NCBI GenBank assembly: GCA_963755435.1
Contig: CAVWJX010000019.1
Span: forward strand, 56,069-120,068
Length of the DNA: 64,000 nucleotides
Reading direction: 5' to 3'
Source of the DNA: AP-15 sp963755435
GTDB lineage: Bacteria; Pseudomonadota; Alphaproteobacteria; ATCC43930; CGMCC-115725
Shown piece after piece: positions 53,403 through 62,024 of the stretch. Every line of letters begins with the position of its first letter. Positions within the stretch are counted from its first letter, which is position 1. The notes under the pieces are model-generated. The model did not search any database. It was given only the letters and a program-made list of their open reading frames with translations, and had not been told where the DNA came from. Made by a program: the position numbers and the translations under genes.

Positions 53403-54452
53403 GTGAGGGGCGCCCCGGGCGATCTCAAGGCTCTGCTCGCCCTCGTGGCGCAAGGCCGCAGCCTCAATGAGAGCGAGGCTGAGGCGGCGTTCGAGATCAT
53501 CATGAGCGGCGACGCCACGCCGTCACAGATGGGCGCCTTTCTGATGGCGCTCAGGGTGCGCGGCGAAACCGTCGACGAGATTGCCGGTGCGGCGCGGATC
53601 ATGCGGGCCAAGGCGCTCGCCATCGACGCTCCGCCGGGGGCGATCGATACCTGCGGCACCGGCGGCGACGCGTCGGGCAGCTTCAACATCTCGACCGCCA
53701 GCGCCCTCGTCGTGGCCGGCTGCGGTGTGCCGGTCGCCAAGCACGGCAACCGCGCTCTGTCGTCGAAATCGGGCTCGGCCGACGTGCTGACCGCGCTCGG
53801 CGTCAACATCGATGCCGAGCTTGCCGTGGTGCGCGCGTGTCTGTGGCAGATCGGCATCGGGTTTCTGATGGCGCCGCGGCATCATAGCGCGACCCGCCAC
53901 GTGGCCCCGACCCGGGTCGAGCTCGGCACCCGGACGATCTTCAACCTGTTGGGCCCGCTGTCGAGCCCGGCCGGCGCGCGACGCCAGCTGGTCGGCGTGT
54001 TCGCGCCCGAATGGGTGCGGCCGATGGCCGAGGTGCTGGGCCGGCTCGGCGGCGAGCGCGCCTGGGTGGTGCATGGCGACGGCCTCGACGAGCTGACCAC
54101 CGCCGGCCCGACCACGGTCGCCGCCCTCGATGCAGGCCGGGTCGAGGTGTTCGAGATCGTCGCCGCCGATGCCGGGCTGCCGGCGGCGCGGCGCGAGGAT
54201 CTGGCCGGCGGCGAGCCCCAGCACAATGCCCGGCTGATGCGCCAGGTGCTGGCCGGCGACGGCGGCCCGCTGCGCGACGTCGTGCTGCTGAACAGCGCTG
54301 CGGCATTGCTGGTCGCCGGAAGCGCCGCAAATCTCGCCGACGGGGTCGAGCGCGCCGCCCGATCGATCGATTCGGGCGCCGCGCGCCGGGTGCTGGACGA
54401 ACTGGTCGCGCGCACCAATATGCCGCCCCAAGCCGCGCCGGGGGTACGATGA
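53403..54452 (+). CDS. trpD: Anthranilate phosphoribosyltransferase
   Basis: A 349-residue enzyme transferring phosphoribose from PRPP to anthranilate. The PRPP-binding AIDTCGTGGDASGSFNISTA and VAKHGNRALSSKSGSADVLT, and GIGFLMAPRHHSATRHVAPT plus GTRTIFNLLGPL for anthranilate, are all present. The start is a GTG at 53403; homology begins at once and no closer ATG exists. A weak ribosome site precedes it, and some upstream frame (to about 53197) is open but lacks homology. It overlaps trpC-moaC by 4 bp (ATGA). The divergent trpEG lies on the other side of the control region. Confidence 0.94.
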   Translation: MRGAPGDLKALLALVAQGRSLNESEAEAAFEIIMSGDATPSQMGAFLMALRVRGETVDEIAGAARIMRAKALAIDAPPGAIDTCGTGGDASGSFNISTASALVVAGCGVPVAKHGNRALSSKSGSADVLTALGVNIDAELAVVRACLWQIGIGFLMAPRHHSATRHVAPTRVELGTRTIFNLLGPLSSPAGARRQLVGVFAPEWVRPMAEVLGRLGGERAWVVHGDGLDELTTAGPTTVAALDAGRVEVFEIVAADAGLPAARREDLAGGEPQHNARLMRQVLAGDGGPLRDVVLLNSAAALLVAGSAANLADGVERAARSIDSGAARRVLDELVARTNMPPQAAPGVR

Positions 54453-55714
54453 GCGACATTCTCGCCCGCATCTGCGCCGACAAGCGCGCCGAGGTCGCGC
54501 GCCGCAAGGCGGAAGTCTCGGAAGCCGCGCTCGGCGCCAGCCTGGCCGCCGCACCGCCAATCCGCGGGTTTGCCGCTGCGCTGCGGCGGCGGATCGCCGT
54601 CGGCGGTCATGGTCTGATCGCTGAGATCAAAAAGGCCTCGCCCAGCGCCGGGCTGATCCGCGCCGATTTCGACCCCGCCGCCTTGGCCCGCGCCTATCAG
54701 GCCGGCGGCGCCGCCTGTCTTTCGGTGCTGACCGATGCGCCCTATTTCCAGGGCAGCGACGCCGATCTGCGCGCCGCCCGCGCCGCCGTGCAATTGCCGG
54801 TGCTGCGCAAGGATTTCATTCTCGATCCCTACCAGGTGCTCGAAAGCCGGGTGATCGGGGCCGATTGCGTGCTGTTGATCATGGCCGCACTGCCGGACGC
54901 GCTGGCGCGCGAACTGGCGGCGGCGGCGGCCGAGTTCGGTCTCGATGTGCTGGCCGAAATCCACGATGCGGGCGAGCTCGAGCGAGCGCTGCGGCTGGAC
55001 GCGGCGCTGATCGGCATCAACAATCGCAATCTCAAGACGTTGTCGGTCGATCTTGAGACGACGGGACAGCTGGCCCCGCGGGTGCCGGCCGACCGCATCA
55101 TCGTTGCCGAAAGCGGGATTCGCGGCGCCGACGACCTGGCCCGCCTGGCTGCGGCCGGGGCGAGATGCTTTCTCGTCGGCGAAACCCTGATGCGCCAGCC
55201 CGATGTCGCGGCGGCCACCCGCGCGCTGCTCTGCCTGCCCGAATTCACCCATCTCGACGCGCAAGGTCGCGCCCGGATGGTCGATGTGTCGGGCAAGGAC
55301 GAGACCGATCGGATCGCGGTCGCCGGGGCGCGCGTCGTCATGCAGCCGCAGACGCTCGAACGCATCCGCGCCGGCGACGTCGCCAAGGGCGATGTGCTGG
55401 CGGTGGCCCGTCTCGCCGGGATCATGGCGGCAAAACGCACCGCCGAGCTGATCCCGTTATGCCATCCGCTGGCCTTGACCTCGGTCGAGATCGATCTCGC
55501 CTGCCGGCCGGAAAGGAGTGCCGTCGAGATCACCGCCACCTGCCGGCTGCGCGGCCGCACCGGGGTCGAGATGGAGGCGCTGACTGCGGCCTCAGTGGCG
55601 GCGTTGACGGTCTACGACATGTGCAAGGCGGTCGATCGCGGGATGCTCGTCACCGACCTTCGTTTGTTGCACAAATCCGGCGGTAAATCAGGAAATTGGG
55701 AGGCGATGCCGTGA
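54449..55714 (+). CDS. trpC-moaC: Indole-3-glycerol-phosphate synthase fused in frame to MoaC
   Basis: A single 421-codon frame. Residues 1-261 are TrpC: LIAEIKKASPSAGLIRADFD, LSVLTDAPYFQGSDADLRAA, LPVLRKDFILDPYQVLESR, GINNRNLKTLSVDLETT and IVAESGIRGADDLARL. Residues 264-421 are MoaC, the cyclic pyranopterin monophosphate synthase: ARMVDVSGKDETDRIAVAGA, RTAELIPLCHPLALTSVEID and ALTVYDMCKAVDRGM with the catalytic Asp and Lys. The joint reads ALLCLPEFTH with no stop and no ATG, GTG or TTG near the MoaC start (CTG at 55235 instead). Either a true bifunctional protein or a lost TrpC stop/MoaC start by a small error. moeA overlaps the end (GTGA). Confidence 0.88.
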   Translation: MSDILARICADKRAEVARRKAEVSEAALGASLAAAPPIRGFAAALRRRIAVGGHGLIAEIKKASPSAGLIRADFDPAALARAYQAGGAACLSVLTDAPYFQGSDADLRAARAAVQLPVLRKDFILDPYQVLESRVIGADCVLLIMAALPDALARELAAAAAEFGLDVLAEIHDAGELERALRLDAALIGINNRNLKTLSVDLETTGQLAPRVPADRIIVAESGIRGADDLARLAAAGARCFLVGETLMRQPDVAAATRALLCLPEFTHLDAQGRARMVDVSGKDETDRIAVAGARVVMQPQTLERIRAGDVAKGDVLAVARLAGIMAAKRTAELIPLCHPLALTSVEIDLACRPERSAVEITATCRLRGRTGVEMEALTAASVAALTVYDMCKAVDRGMLVTDLRLLHKSGGKSGNWEAMP

Positions 55715-56925
55715 TTTCGGTCGAAGAAGCGCTGCAGCGTCTGCTGAGCCTGGTCGAGGCGTTGCCGGCCGAGCAGATTTCGCTCGCCGACGGCCTCGGC
55801 CGGGTGCTCGCCGAGGATTTGGCGGCGCGCCGTACCCAGCCGCCTTTCGCGGCCTCGGCGATGGACGGCTATGCCGTGCGGGTTGATGATCTCGGTCGGG
55901 TGCCGGTCGAGTTGCGCATCGTCGCCGAGGTGCCGGCCGGGGCTGGGTTCGGCGGTCATGTCGGTTCCGGCGAGGCCGCGCGCATCTTTACCGGGGCGCC
56001 GATGCCGGCCGGCACCGATACCATCGTGATCCAGGAGGATGCCGAGCGCACCGGCGATCGGGTGCGGGTGCTCGAGGGTGCGCCGCGCGGCCGCTATGTG
56101 CGCCCCGAGGGCCTCGATTTCGCCGAGGGGGACATCTTGCTTCGTCCCGGCCGGCGTCTTGGCGCCCGCGATATCGGCCTCGCCGCGGCGATGAACCGGC
56201 CCTGGCTCCTGGTCCACCGCCGGCCGCGCATCGGCATCCTGTCGACCGGCGACGAGATCGTCATGCCGGGCGATCCGATCGGGCCGCACCAGATCGTCAG
56301 CTCGAACAGCCTGGCGCTCGCCGCCATCGTCGCCGCCAGCGGGGGAGTCGCGGTCTCGGTCGGCAACGCACCCGATGACCCGCAGGCGCTGCGCCGCATC
56401 GCGGCCGCGACCCGCGGCGTCGACCTATTGGTCACCACCGGCGGGGTTTCGGTCGGCGAGCACGATCTGGTGCGCGAGGCGCTGGCCGCCGACGGCTTCG
56501 AACTCGATTTCTGGCAGATCGCGATGCGCCCCGGAAAACCGCTGATGGCCGGGCGCTATCGCGGCACGCCAATGCTCGGGCTGCCGGGCAATCCGGTGTC
56601 GAGCTTTGTTTGCGCGCTATTGTTCCTGAAGCCGGCGATCGAGCGGCTGAGCGGTCTGGCCTCGGCGGCGGGGCCGCTGGCCACTGCGCGGCTCGGCGCT
56701 GCACTGGCGGCAAATGACCGGCGCCAGGATTACCTCCGCGCCCGGCGCCGCCGCGCCGATGACGGGACCGAGGAGGTGTCGGCCTTCGAAGTCCAGGACA
56801 GCTCGATGATGCGGCTGCTCGCGGCCGCCGACTGCCTGATCGTGCGGCCGCCGCACGCGCCCGCCGCCGCCCTCGGCAGCGCCGTGCCGATCATCTGTTT
56901 TCCGGAGGGGTCGGCGCCGATCTGA
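55711..56925 (+). CDS. moeA: Molybdopterin molybdotransferase MoeA
   Basis: A 404-residue enzyme that inserts molybdate into adenylated molybdopterin. FAASAMDGYAVRVDDLG, ARIFTGAPMPAGTDTIVIQE, RIGILSTGDEIVMPGDPIGP, LVTTGGVSVGEHDLVREAL and GLPGNPVSSFVCALLFLKPA are the family motifs; the C-terminal domain IV follows. The start is GTG 55711, 7 bp after a good GGGAGG; it overlaps the end of the moaC part (GTGA), so coupling is likely. An in-frame TTG at 55696 is an alternative. The order trpC-moaC-moeA-lexA is common in alphaproteobacteria. Confidence 0.94.
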   Translation: MISVEEALQRLLSLVEALPAEQISLADGLGRVLAEDLAARRTQPPFAASAMDGYAVRVDDLGRVPVELRIVAEVPAGAGFGGHVGSGEAARIFTGAPMPAGTDTIVIQEDAERTGDRVRVLEGAPRGRYVRPEGLDFAEGDILLRPGRRLGARDIGLAAAMNRPWLLVHRRPRIGILSTGDEIVMPGDPIGPHQIVSSNSLALAAIVAASGGVAVSVGNAPDDPQALRRIAAATRGVDLLVTTGGVSVGEHDLVREALAADGFELDFWQIAMRPGKPLMAGRYRGTPMLGLPGNPVSSFVCALLFLKPAIERLSGLASAAGPLATARLGAALAANDRRQDYLRARRRRADDGTEEVSAFEVQDSSMMRLLAAADCLIVRPPHAPAAALGSAVPIICFPEGSAPI

Positions 56926-56977
56926 GCCGTCGGCGCCGATCCGAGCGGCTGGCCAAATTTTGATCGTTGCGAGAGGC

Positions 56978-57006
56978 TTGACGCGGGTCGCGAACTAAAG
57001 TAGAAC
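56978..57006 (+). promoter_or_regulatory. lexA promoter with overlapping SOS box
   Basis: TTGACG (56978-56983) and TAGAAC (57001-57006) are separated by 17 bp, a good sigma-70 promoter. GAAC-TAAAGTA-GAAC (56992-57006) is a perfect alphaproteobacterial LexA site (GAAC-N7-GAAC) covering the -10 element, so LexA would repress its own gene. Confidence 0.88.
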
Positions 57007-57053
57007 GACCGTCGCTTGTTTCGGGTTCGTTCGGCACCGCGCATGGGGGCTTC

Positions 57054-57755
57054 ATGTTGACCGCAAAGCAGCGTGAATTGCTGCTGTTCATAAATCAGCG
57101 CCTGACCGCAACCGGCGTCTCGCCCTCCTTCGACGAGATGAAGGATGCGCTGCGCCTCAAATCCAAGTCTGGAATTCATCGGTTGGTCAGCGGTCTGGAG
57201 GAGCGCGGCTTTATTCGCCGCCTGCCGCACCGCGCTCGGGCATTGGAGGTGACCAAACTGCCGGAGGAGAGTGCCGCGCCGACCGCCGACCGCGGCCGCT
57301 TCTCGCCGACGGTGATCCGCGGCGACTTCAAGGCATCGCTGCCCGGTGCCCCGGTGGCGCCCGACGTCGCCGCGGTCGATCTGCCGCTCTACGGCCGCAT
57401 CGCCGCCGGCACCCCGATCGAGGCCTTGCGCGACCAGAGCACTACGGTCGGCGTGCCAGCCAGCCTGCTTGGCCACAACGGCGAGCACTATGCGCTCGAA
57501 GTCGCCGGCGACAGCATGATCGAGGCCGGCATTCTCGACGGCGACACGGTGATCATCGAACGTGGCGAGACTGCGGAAAACGGTGCCGTCGTCGTGGCGC
57601 TGGTCGATCGCGAGGAAGTCACCTTGAAGCGGCTGCGCCGCCGCGGCGCCTCGATCGCCCTCGAACCGGCAAACAAGGCCTATGAAACCCGCATTTTCGG
57701 TCCTGACCGGGTCGAAGTCCAGGGTCGCCTGGTCGGCCTCTTACGACGGTATTGA
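57054..57755 (+). CDS. lexA: SOS repressor LexA
   Basis: A 233-residue repressor/protease of the DNA-damage response. The N-terminal winged helix MLTAKQRELLLFINQRLTAT and PSFDEMKDALRLKSKSGIHR binds the SOS box. The self-cleavage site is Ala118-Gly119 (RIAAGTP), and the catalytic dyad is Ser154 (VAGDSMIEAGI) and Lys192 (REEVTLKRL). Length is normal for alphaproteobacteria, with a longer linker than in E. coli. It is autoregulated through the GAAC-N7-GAAC box upstream. RecA-stimulated cleavage would release it under damage. Confidence 0.96.
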   Translation: MLTAKQRELLLFINQRLTATGVSPSFDEMKDALRLKSKSGIHRLVSGLEERGFIRRLPHRARALEVTKLPEESAAPTADRGRFSPTVIRGDFKASLPGAPVAPDVAAVDLPLYGRIAAGTPIEALRDQSTTVGVPASLLGHNGEHYALEVAGDSMIEAGILDGDTVIIERGETAENGAVVVALVDREEVTLKRLRRRGASIALEPANKAYETRIFGPDRVEVQGRLVGLLRRY

Positions 57756-57886
57756 CGTCGCGACCACCCCGTGAGCCTCCCCCGTTTCGGCTTGCCGGAT
57801 AAGATCGCGATCGGCCGATCGGGGCGACCGCATGGCAGAGAGAGGCCGCGTCGGGAGGCACCCGCAACGGCGGGCTGAGGCCTGGA

Positions 57887-58717
57887 TCATTCGCCCGATG
57901 CCGGGTCGCTCTTGCCGGCGAGTGCCGCCTCTTCGGCGGCCTCGCGCTTGGCGCGCCCCTTTTCGACCATGCGGCAGGCGATGATCGAGGCTTCGAACAG
58001 CACGATCAGCGGGATCGCCAGGCTGGTCTGGCTGATCACGTCGGGGGGCGTGAGCACCGCGGCGACGACGAACATGATCACGATCGCATAGCGCCGCTTG
58101 GAGGCGAGCCCGGCCGAGGTGACAAGTCCCACCCGCGCCATCAAGGTCAGCAACACCGGCAGCTGAAACGCGACCCCGAAGGCGAACAGCAGGGTCATCA
58201 CCAGCGATAGGTATTGGTCGACCTTGGCGTCGAGGACGATCGGCAATGTGCCGGGGCCGCCCGGCGATTCGAAGCTGACGAAAAACCGCCACGCATAGGG
58301 GATTACGACAAAATAGGCGAGCGAGGCGCCCATCAGAAACAACACCGGGGTGGCAAACAGGTAGGGAAAGAAGGCGCGCTTCTCGTTTTTGTAGAGGCCC
58401 GGCGCGACAAACTTCCAGATCTGGATCGCGATGATCGGAAAGGCGATGCACAGCGCCGCCCAGAACGACACCTTCACATAGGTGAAAAAGGCCTCGGTCA
58501 GGCCGGTATAGATCAGATGCCGCCCGGTCTGGCCGGCGAAGATCACCGCCAGCGGATGGACCAGAAATCCGTAGATTCGCTCCTTGAAGTGATAGCAGAC
58601 AAGAAAGGCGACCATGATCGCGCCGATCGACCACATCAGCCGGTTGCGCAGCTCGATCAGGTGGTCGAGCAGCGGCATTCGGCCGGCCTCGAGCTCGGCC
58701 TCGCGATCTTCCTCCAT
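57887..58717 (-). CDS. tatC: Sec-independent protein translocase TatC
   Basis: A 276-residue inner-membrane protein with six predicted helices, the twin-arginine signal receptor. Characteristic parts are MPLLDHLIELRNRLMWSIGA, FFTYVKVSFWAALCIAFPII, IWKFVAPGLYKNEKRAFFPY, FVVIPYAWRFFVSFE, GVAFQLPVLLTLMARVGLV and AVLTPPDVISQTSLAIPLI. The start at ATG 58717 has GGTGAG before it; GTG 58726, directly after the tatB stop, is an alternative. It forms an operon with tatB; no tatA lies next to them in the window. Confidence 0.94.
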   Translation of the reverse strand: MEEDREAELEAGRMPLLDHLIELRNRLMWSIGAIMVAFLVCYHFKERIYGFLVHPLAVIFAGQTGRHLIYTGLTEAFFTYVKVSFWAALCIAFPIIAIQIWKFVAPGLYKNEKRAFFPYLFATPVLFLMGASLAYFVVIPYAWRFFVSFESPGGPGTLPIVLDAKVDQYLSLVMTLLFAFGVAFQLPVLLTLMARVGLVTSAGLASKRRYAIVIMFVVAAVLTPPDVISQTSLAIPLIVLFEASIIACRMVEKGRAKREAAEEAALAGKSDPASGE

Positions 58718-58726
58718 CGCGCTCAC

Positions 58727-59311
58727 CTATGGTCTCGGCGGCGCGCTATCGCGGGCGAGCCCGGCGGACGGCTGGCCGGGATCGGGGGACGCAGCGCCGG
58801 CCGCGGGGTCGGCCGATCCGGCTGCCGGCGCCGGGTGCTCGGCAGCTCCCGCAGCCTCCGCGATCACCGGCGCGTCGAGGCCCGGCGCCGGCGCGGGCTC
58901 GGCCGGTCCGGCCGCCGGCGCCGGGTGCTCGACCGCTTCCGCAGCCTCCCTGATCGCCGCCGCGTCGAGGCCCGGCTCAACCGCCGGCGCCGCCACCTGC
59001 TCCGAGTCTACCAGGCCAGCCGGCTCGGCGGGCGGCAGAGCCATCGGGCCGGCCGGCGGCTCGATCGTGTTGTGGAATTCCTGCTCAAGATCGAATTCGC
59101 TGGCCTTTTTAAGGTCCTGGCGCATTTCGTCGAGCTCGAACTCACGGATCATCTGATCGATGCTGCTCTGAAACTCTCGCGACAGGTTGCGCGCCTTGCG
59201 GACCCAGAAGCCGGCGACGCGCAGCGCTTTGGGCAGATCCTTTGGTCCGATGAAGACGAGCGCCACCACCCCAACCAACAGGATCTCCGACCAGCCGAGA
59301 TCAAACAGCAT
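58727..59311 (-). CDS. tatB: Sec-independent protein translocase TatB
   Basis: A 194-residue single-pass protein. MLFDLGWSEILLVGVVALVF and IGPKDLPKALRVAGFWVRKA form the N-terminal helix, hinge and amphipathic helix, followed by LSREFQSSIDQMIREFELDE. The C-terminal half is long, Ala/Pro/Glu-rich, and contains two copies of a 30-residue repeat (about 58800-58980, GLDA..I.EAA...EHPAPAAG...). TatB, with TatC, forms the receptor for folded twin-arginine substrates. Length exceeds most TatB because of the repeat. The start at 59311 is fixed by the conserved MLFDLG. Confidence 0.92.
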   Translation of the reverse strand: MLFDLGWSEILLVGVVALVFIGPKDLPKALRVAGFWVRKARNLSREFQSSIDQMIREFELDEMRQDLKKASEFDLEQEFHNTIEPPAGPMALPPAEPAGLVDSEQVAAPAVEPGLDAAAIREAAEAVEHPAPAAGPAEPAPAPGLDAPVIAEAAGAAEHPAPAAGSADPAAGAASPDPGQPSAGLARDSAPPRP

Positions 59312-59488
59312 CGGATCGTCCGCTCCGACGAATAGACATGGCCGAGGCTCCGCAAGCGGGCGCGATGATGTCAGAAAGGGCTGGCGCCGGCAACGGCCGC
59401 CCCGGTCCCGGCACCCCTGCCGAGGGTCGCCGGTCGCCACTCGCGCCGGCTGCGGCTAGAGGAAGCGGCGCCGGCGGCGCACGCTGGC

Positions 59489-59674
59489 TCAGCGGCGCAC
59501 CAGCCAAACCAGAGCCACGCCGGCGCCGGCGGCGGCAAGGCCGGCCACCCGCAACGCCTGCGGCGGCACCGCGACGGCACGCGCCGCGGCCCGTTTCATG
59601 CCCTCGGGAAACAGCGCGTAAAGACAACCCTCGATCACCAGCACCAGAGCGAGCGAGGTCCACAGATCGCTCAT
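59489..59674 (-). CDS. DUF2065 small membrane protein
   Basis: A 61-residue protein with two transmembrane helices (LWTSLALVLVIEGCLYALF and LRVAGLAAAGAGVALVWLVR) joined by a basic loop, matching DUF2065. It sits immediately downstream of hflC, the standard place for this family. The role is unknown; a link to HflKC/FtsH membrane proteolysis is possible from context. The chosen ATG at 59674 starts at MSDLWTSL, as in homologues. The 177 bp between this gene and tatB (59312-59488) show no gene; no tatA is visible. Confidence 0.82.
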   Translation of the reverse strand: MSDLWTSLALVLVIEGCLYALFPEGMKRAAARAVAVPPQALRVAGLAAAGAGVALVWLVRR

Positions 59675-59720
59675 GACCGGACGAGATTGCGCGATTCGCG
59701 GCGGCCCGTCAGGATCGGGT

Positions 59721-60656
59721 TCATTGCGCCGCGGGCTTGGCCGCCGGCGCCGCCGCGGCGCCCGAGCCGGCCTGTGCCGCCGGCGCCGCCGCCCCGCCGG
59801 GACTGCCAAAGTAGCGGAAAAAGCTGCTGTCGGGGTTCAGCACGAACGAGGTGTTGCTGCCTTCGAAGGCATCGCGATAGGCCTGCAAGGAGCGGTAGAA
59901 GGCAAAGAAACTCTGATCCTGATCATAGGCTTTGGCATAAATCTCGATCGCCTTGGCGTCGCCGTCGCCGCGCACCTTTTGCGCATCGCGCTGCGCGTCC
60001 GCGAGGATCACGGTGCGTTCGCGGTCGGCGTTGGCGCGCACCGTCTTGGCCGCCTGGGCGCCTTCGCCGCGATAGAGGGCGGCCTGCTGCTGGCGCTCGG
60101 AGCGCATCCGGGCAAAGATCGCCTCGCTGTTCTGCGGCGGCAGATCGGCGCGGCGAATGCGCACATCTACGACATCGATGCCGAAGGATTTGGCCTGGCC
60201 GGCGACCTCGTCGCGGATCTCGCGCATGATCGTCGCCCGCTCCGGCGACAGCAGCGCCGACAAGGTGACGTTGCCGATCACCTGTCGCAGGCTGCCGCTG
60301 ACGAGGGCGCCGAGCCGGGCGCGCACCACCGCCTCGGTGGCGACGGTCTGGTAGAACAGCAGCGGGTTGGTGATGCGGTATCGCGCATAGGTATCGACGA
60401 TCAGCCGCTTCTGATCGGCGCCGATCACCTCCTCGGGCGGCGGCTCGAAATCGAGCAGGCGCTTGTCATAGATCAGGACATTCTGAATGAACGGCTTTTT
60501 GACCCAGAGGCCGGGCGCGCGGATCACTCGCAGCGGCTGGCCGAACTGCAGCACCAGCGCCTGCTCGGTCTGATCGACGATAAACAGCGAGCTCATCGCC
60601 AGGATGCCGCCGACGACCAGCACCACAGCGACCGCGAACAACGCGCGCCGGCTCAT
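59721..60656 (-). CDS. hflC: HflC, SPFH-domain regulator of FtsH
   Basis: A 311-residue membrane-anchored SPFH (band 7) protein that forms the HflKC cage around FtsH on the periplasmic face. One N-terminal helix (about residues 5-24, ALFAVAVVLVVGGILAMSSL) is followed by FIVDQTEQALVLQFGQPLRV, LLDFEPPPEEVIGADQKRLI, VDTYARYRITNPLLFYQTVA and IDVVDVRIRRADLPPQNSEA. The C-terminus is Ala/Pro-rich, ending AAAAPAAKPAAQ. The start MSRRALF is chosen by homology; the ribosome site is weak. It lies in the order hflK-hflC-DUF2065. Confidence 0.93.
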   Translation of the reverse strand: MSRRALFAVAVVLVVGGILAMSSLFIVDQTEQALVLQFGQPLRVIRAPGLWVKKPFIQNVLIYDKRLLDFEPPPEEVIGADQKRLIVDTYARYRITNPLLFYQTVATEAVVRARLGALVSGSLRQVIGNVTLSALLSPERATIMREIRDEVAGQAKSFGIDVVDVRIRRADLPPQNSEAIFARMRSERQQQAALYRGEGAQAAKTVRANADRERTVILADAQRDAQKVRGDGDAKAIEIYAKAYDQDQSFFAFYRSLQAYRDAFEGSNTSFVLNPDSSFFRYFGSPGGAAAPAAQAGSGAAAAPAAKPAAQ

Positions 60657-60719
60657 CCGATCATGTCCATTGCCGACACTCTTCAATCGCGCTGCGCGGG
60701 TTGATTGCGCTCCGCGTGC

Positions 60720-62024
60720 TCACTGCTGTCCGCCGCCCGACGTCGGCACCGAGGATTGCTGGTCCGAGGATTGCTGGCCCGAGGATTGCTGGTCCGAGGA
60801 TTGCTGGTCCGAAGACTGCGCCGATGGGAGCGGCCCGGTTCCGCCGCCTCCCGAGGTCGCGGCTCCGGGGGCGGTTTGCGGCCGCGGCATGCCGGGTTTG
60901 CTGCCGCCGCCGAGCGCGGGCAGCGGCAGATACGGCAATACCCCCTGTCCGCCTTGCGCCGATTTGTCGATGATCACCTTGTTGCTGTTCTTCAGTACCT
61001 GCTCCATGGTCTCGAGGTAGAGCCGCTCGAGGGTCACGTCCTTCGCCGCCTTGAAGGCGTGATAGACCGACAGGAACCTCGCGGCGTCGCCCTGCGCCCG
61101 GGCGACCGTCGCCAGGCGATAGGCTTCGGCCTGCTGCTCGATCTGCACCGCATCGCCGCGCGCCCCGGGGATGATGCCGTTGCGGTAGGTCTCGGCCTCG
61201 TTGCGCAGCCGGGCGCGGTCGGCCAGTGCCGCCTGCACGTCGCGATAGGCATCGATGACCTCGGCCGGCGGATCGACCCGCTGCAGCTGCAATTGGGTGA
61301 TCTCGATGCCGGCGCCATAGCTGTCGAGGATCTGTTGCAGCAGCTTTTGCGTGTCGGCCTCGATCTTGGCCCGCCCTTCGGCCAGGGCCTGGGCGATTGG
61401 GGTGTCGCCGACGACCTCGCGCATCGCGCTCTCGGCCGCCGATTTGACCGTCAGCCTGGGGTCGCGGATGTTGAACAGATAGGCCTTGGCGTCCTTGATC
61501 ACCCAGAAGACGGTAAAGTTGATGTCGACGATGTTCTCGTCGCCGGTCAGCATCAGCGCCTCTTCGGGCACCTGCTGCGCCGGCGCCTCGCGGCCGGGTT
61601 CGGTCACCGCCGAGCGATAGCCGATCTCGGTGCGGTTGACCCGGGTGACGCTCGGCGTCAGCACCCACTCGATCGGGCTCGGCAGGTGATAGTTGAGACC
61701 CGGCTGGGTGGTCCGGTTATAGGCGCCAAAACGCATCACGATCCCAACCTCGTCGGGTAGCACCCGATAGAAGCCGCTGGCCAGCCAGATCACGATAATG
61801 GCGATGACGACAATGGCGATGCCGCCGCCGGTGCCGAACCCGCCCGGCAATACCCGCCGGATGCGGTCCTGGCCGCGGCGCAGCAATTCCTCGAAATCCG
61901 GCGAATACGGCCCGCGGCCGCGCGGGCCCGGCCCGCCGCCATTGTTGCGCGGACCGCCGCCCCAGGGGCCGCCGCCGCGCGGGCCTCCGCCCCACGGGCC
62001 GCCACCCTGACTTAGCCAAAACAT
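60720..62024 (-). CDS. hflK: HflK, SPFH-domain regulator of FtsH
   Basis: A 434-residue HflK partner of HflC. The N-terminus is Gly/Pro/Trp-rich (FWLSQGGGPWGGGPRGGGPW, then more), followed by one helix (about 70-90, GIAIVVIAIIVIWLASGFYR). The SPFH domain has VLPDEVGIVMRFGAYNRTTQ, GLNYHLPSPIEWVLTPSV, LMLTGDENIVDINFTVFWVI and LQRVDPPAEVIDAYRDVQAA. The C-terminus is low-complexity, with four DQQSS-type repeats from a 15-bp tandem. It modulates FtsH proteolysis at the inner membrane. An AAAGG lies upstream of the ATG. Confidence 0.93.
   Translation of the reverse strand: MFWLSQGGGPWGGGPRGGGPWGGGPRNNGGGPGPRGRGPYSPDFEELLRRGQDRIRRVLPGGFGTGGGIAIVVIAIIVIWLASGFYRVLPDEVGIVMRFGAYNRTTQPGLNYHLPSPIEWVLTPSVTRVNRTEIGYRSAVTEPGREAPAQQVPEEALMLTGDENIVDINFTVFWVIKDAKAYLFNIRDPRLTVKSAAESAMREVVGDTPIAQALAEGRAKIEADTQKLLQQILDSYGAGIEITQLQLQRVDPPAEVIDAYRDVQAALADRARLRNEAETYRNGIIPGARGDAVQIEQQAEAYRLATVARAQGDAARFLSVYHAFKAAKDVTLERLYLETMEQVLKNSNKVIIDKSAQGGQGVLPYLPLPALGGGSKPGMPRPQTAPGAATSGGGGTGPLPSAQSSDQQSSDQQSSGQQSSDQQSSVPTSGGGQQ
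60751..60810. repeat. 15-bp in-frame tandem repeat, four near-identical copies
   Basis: Units GAGGATTGCTGGTCC at 60751, 60766 (one change), 60781 and 60796, plus a decayed fifth copy, encode (D/G)QQSS in the C-terminal tail of HflK. Confidence 0.93.

Noticed and set aside
53197..53406. 70-codon open frame between the trp control region and trpD
   Set aside because: No recognised motif; a Pro/Arg/Ser/Ala-rich frame with weak start. It could be a leader of trpD but has no Trp codon cluster and no terminator.
59312..59488. Search for tatA between tatB and DUF2065
   Set aside because: No frame shows a TatA hydrophobic helix followed by the amphipathic FGxxKLP segment.
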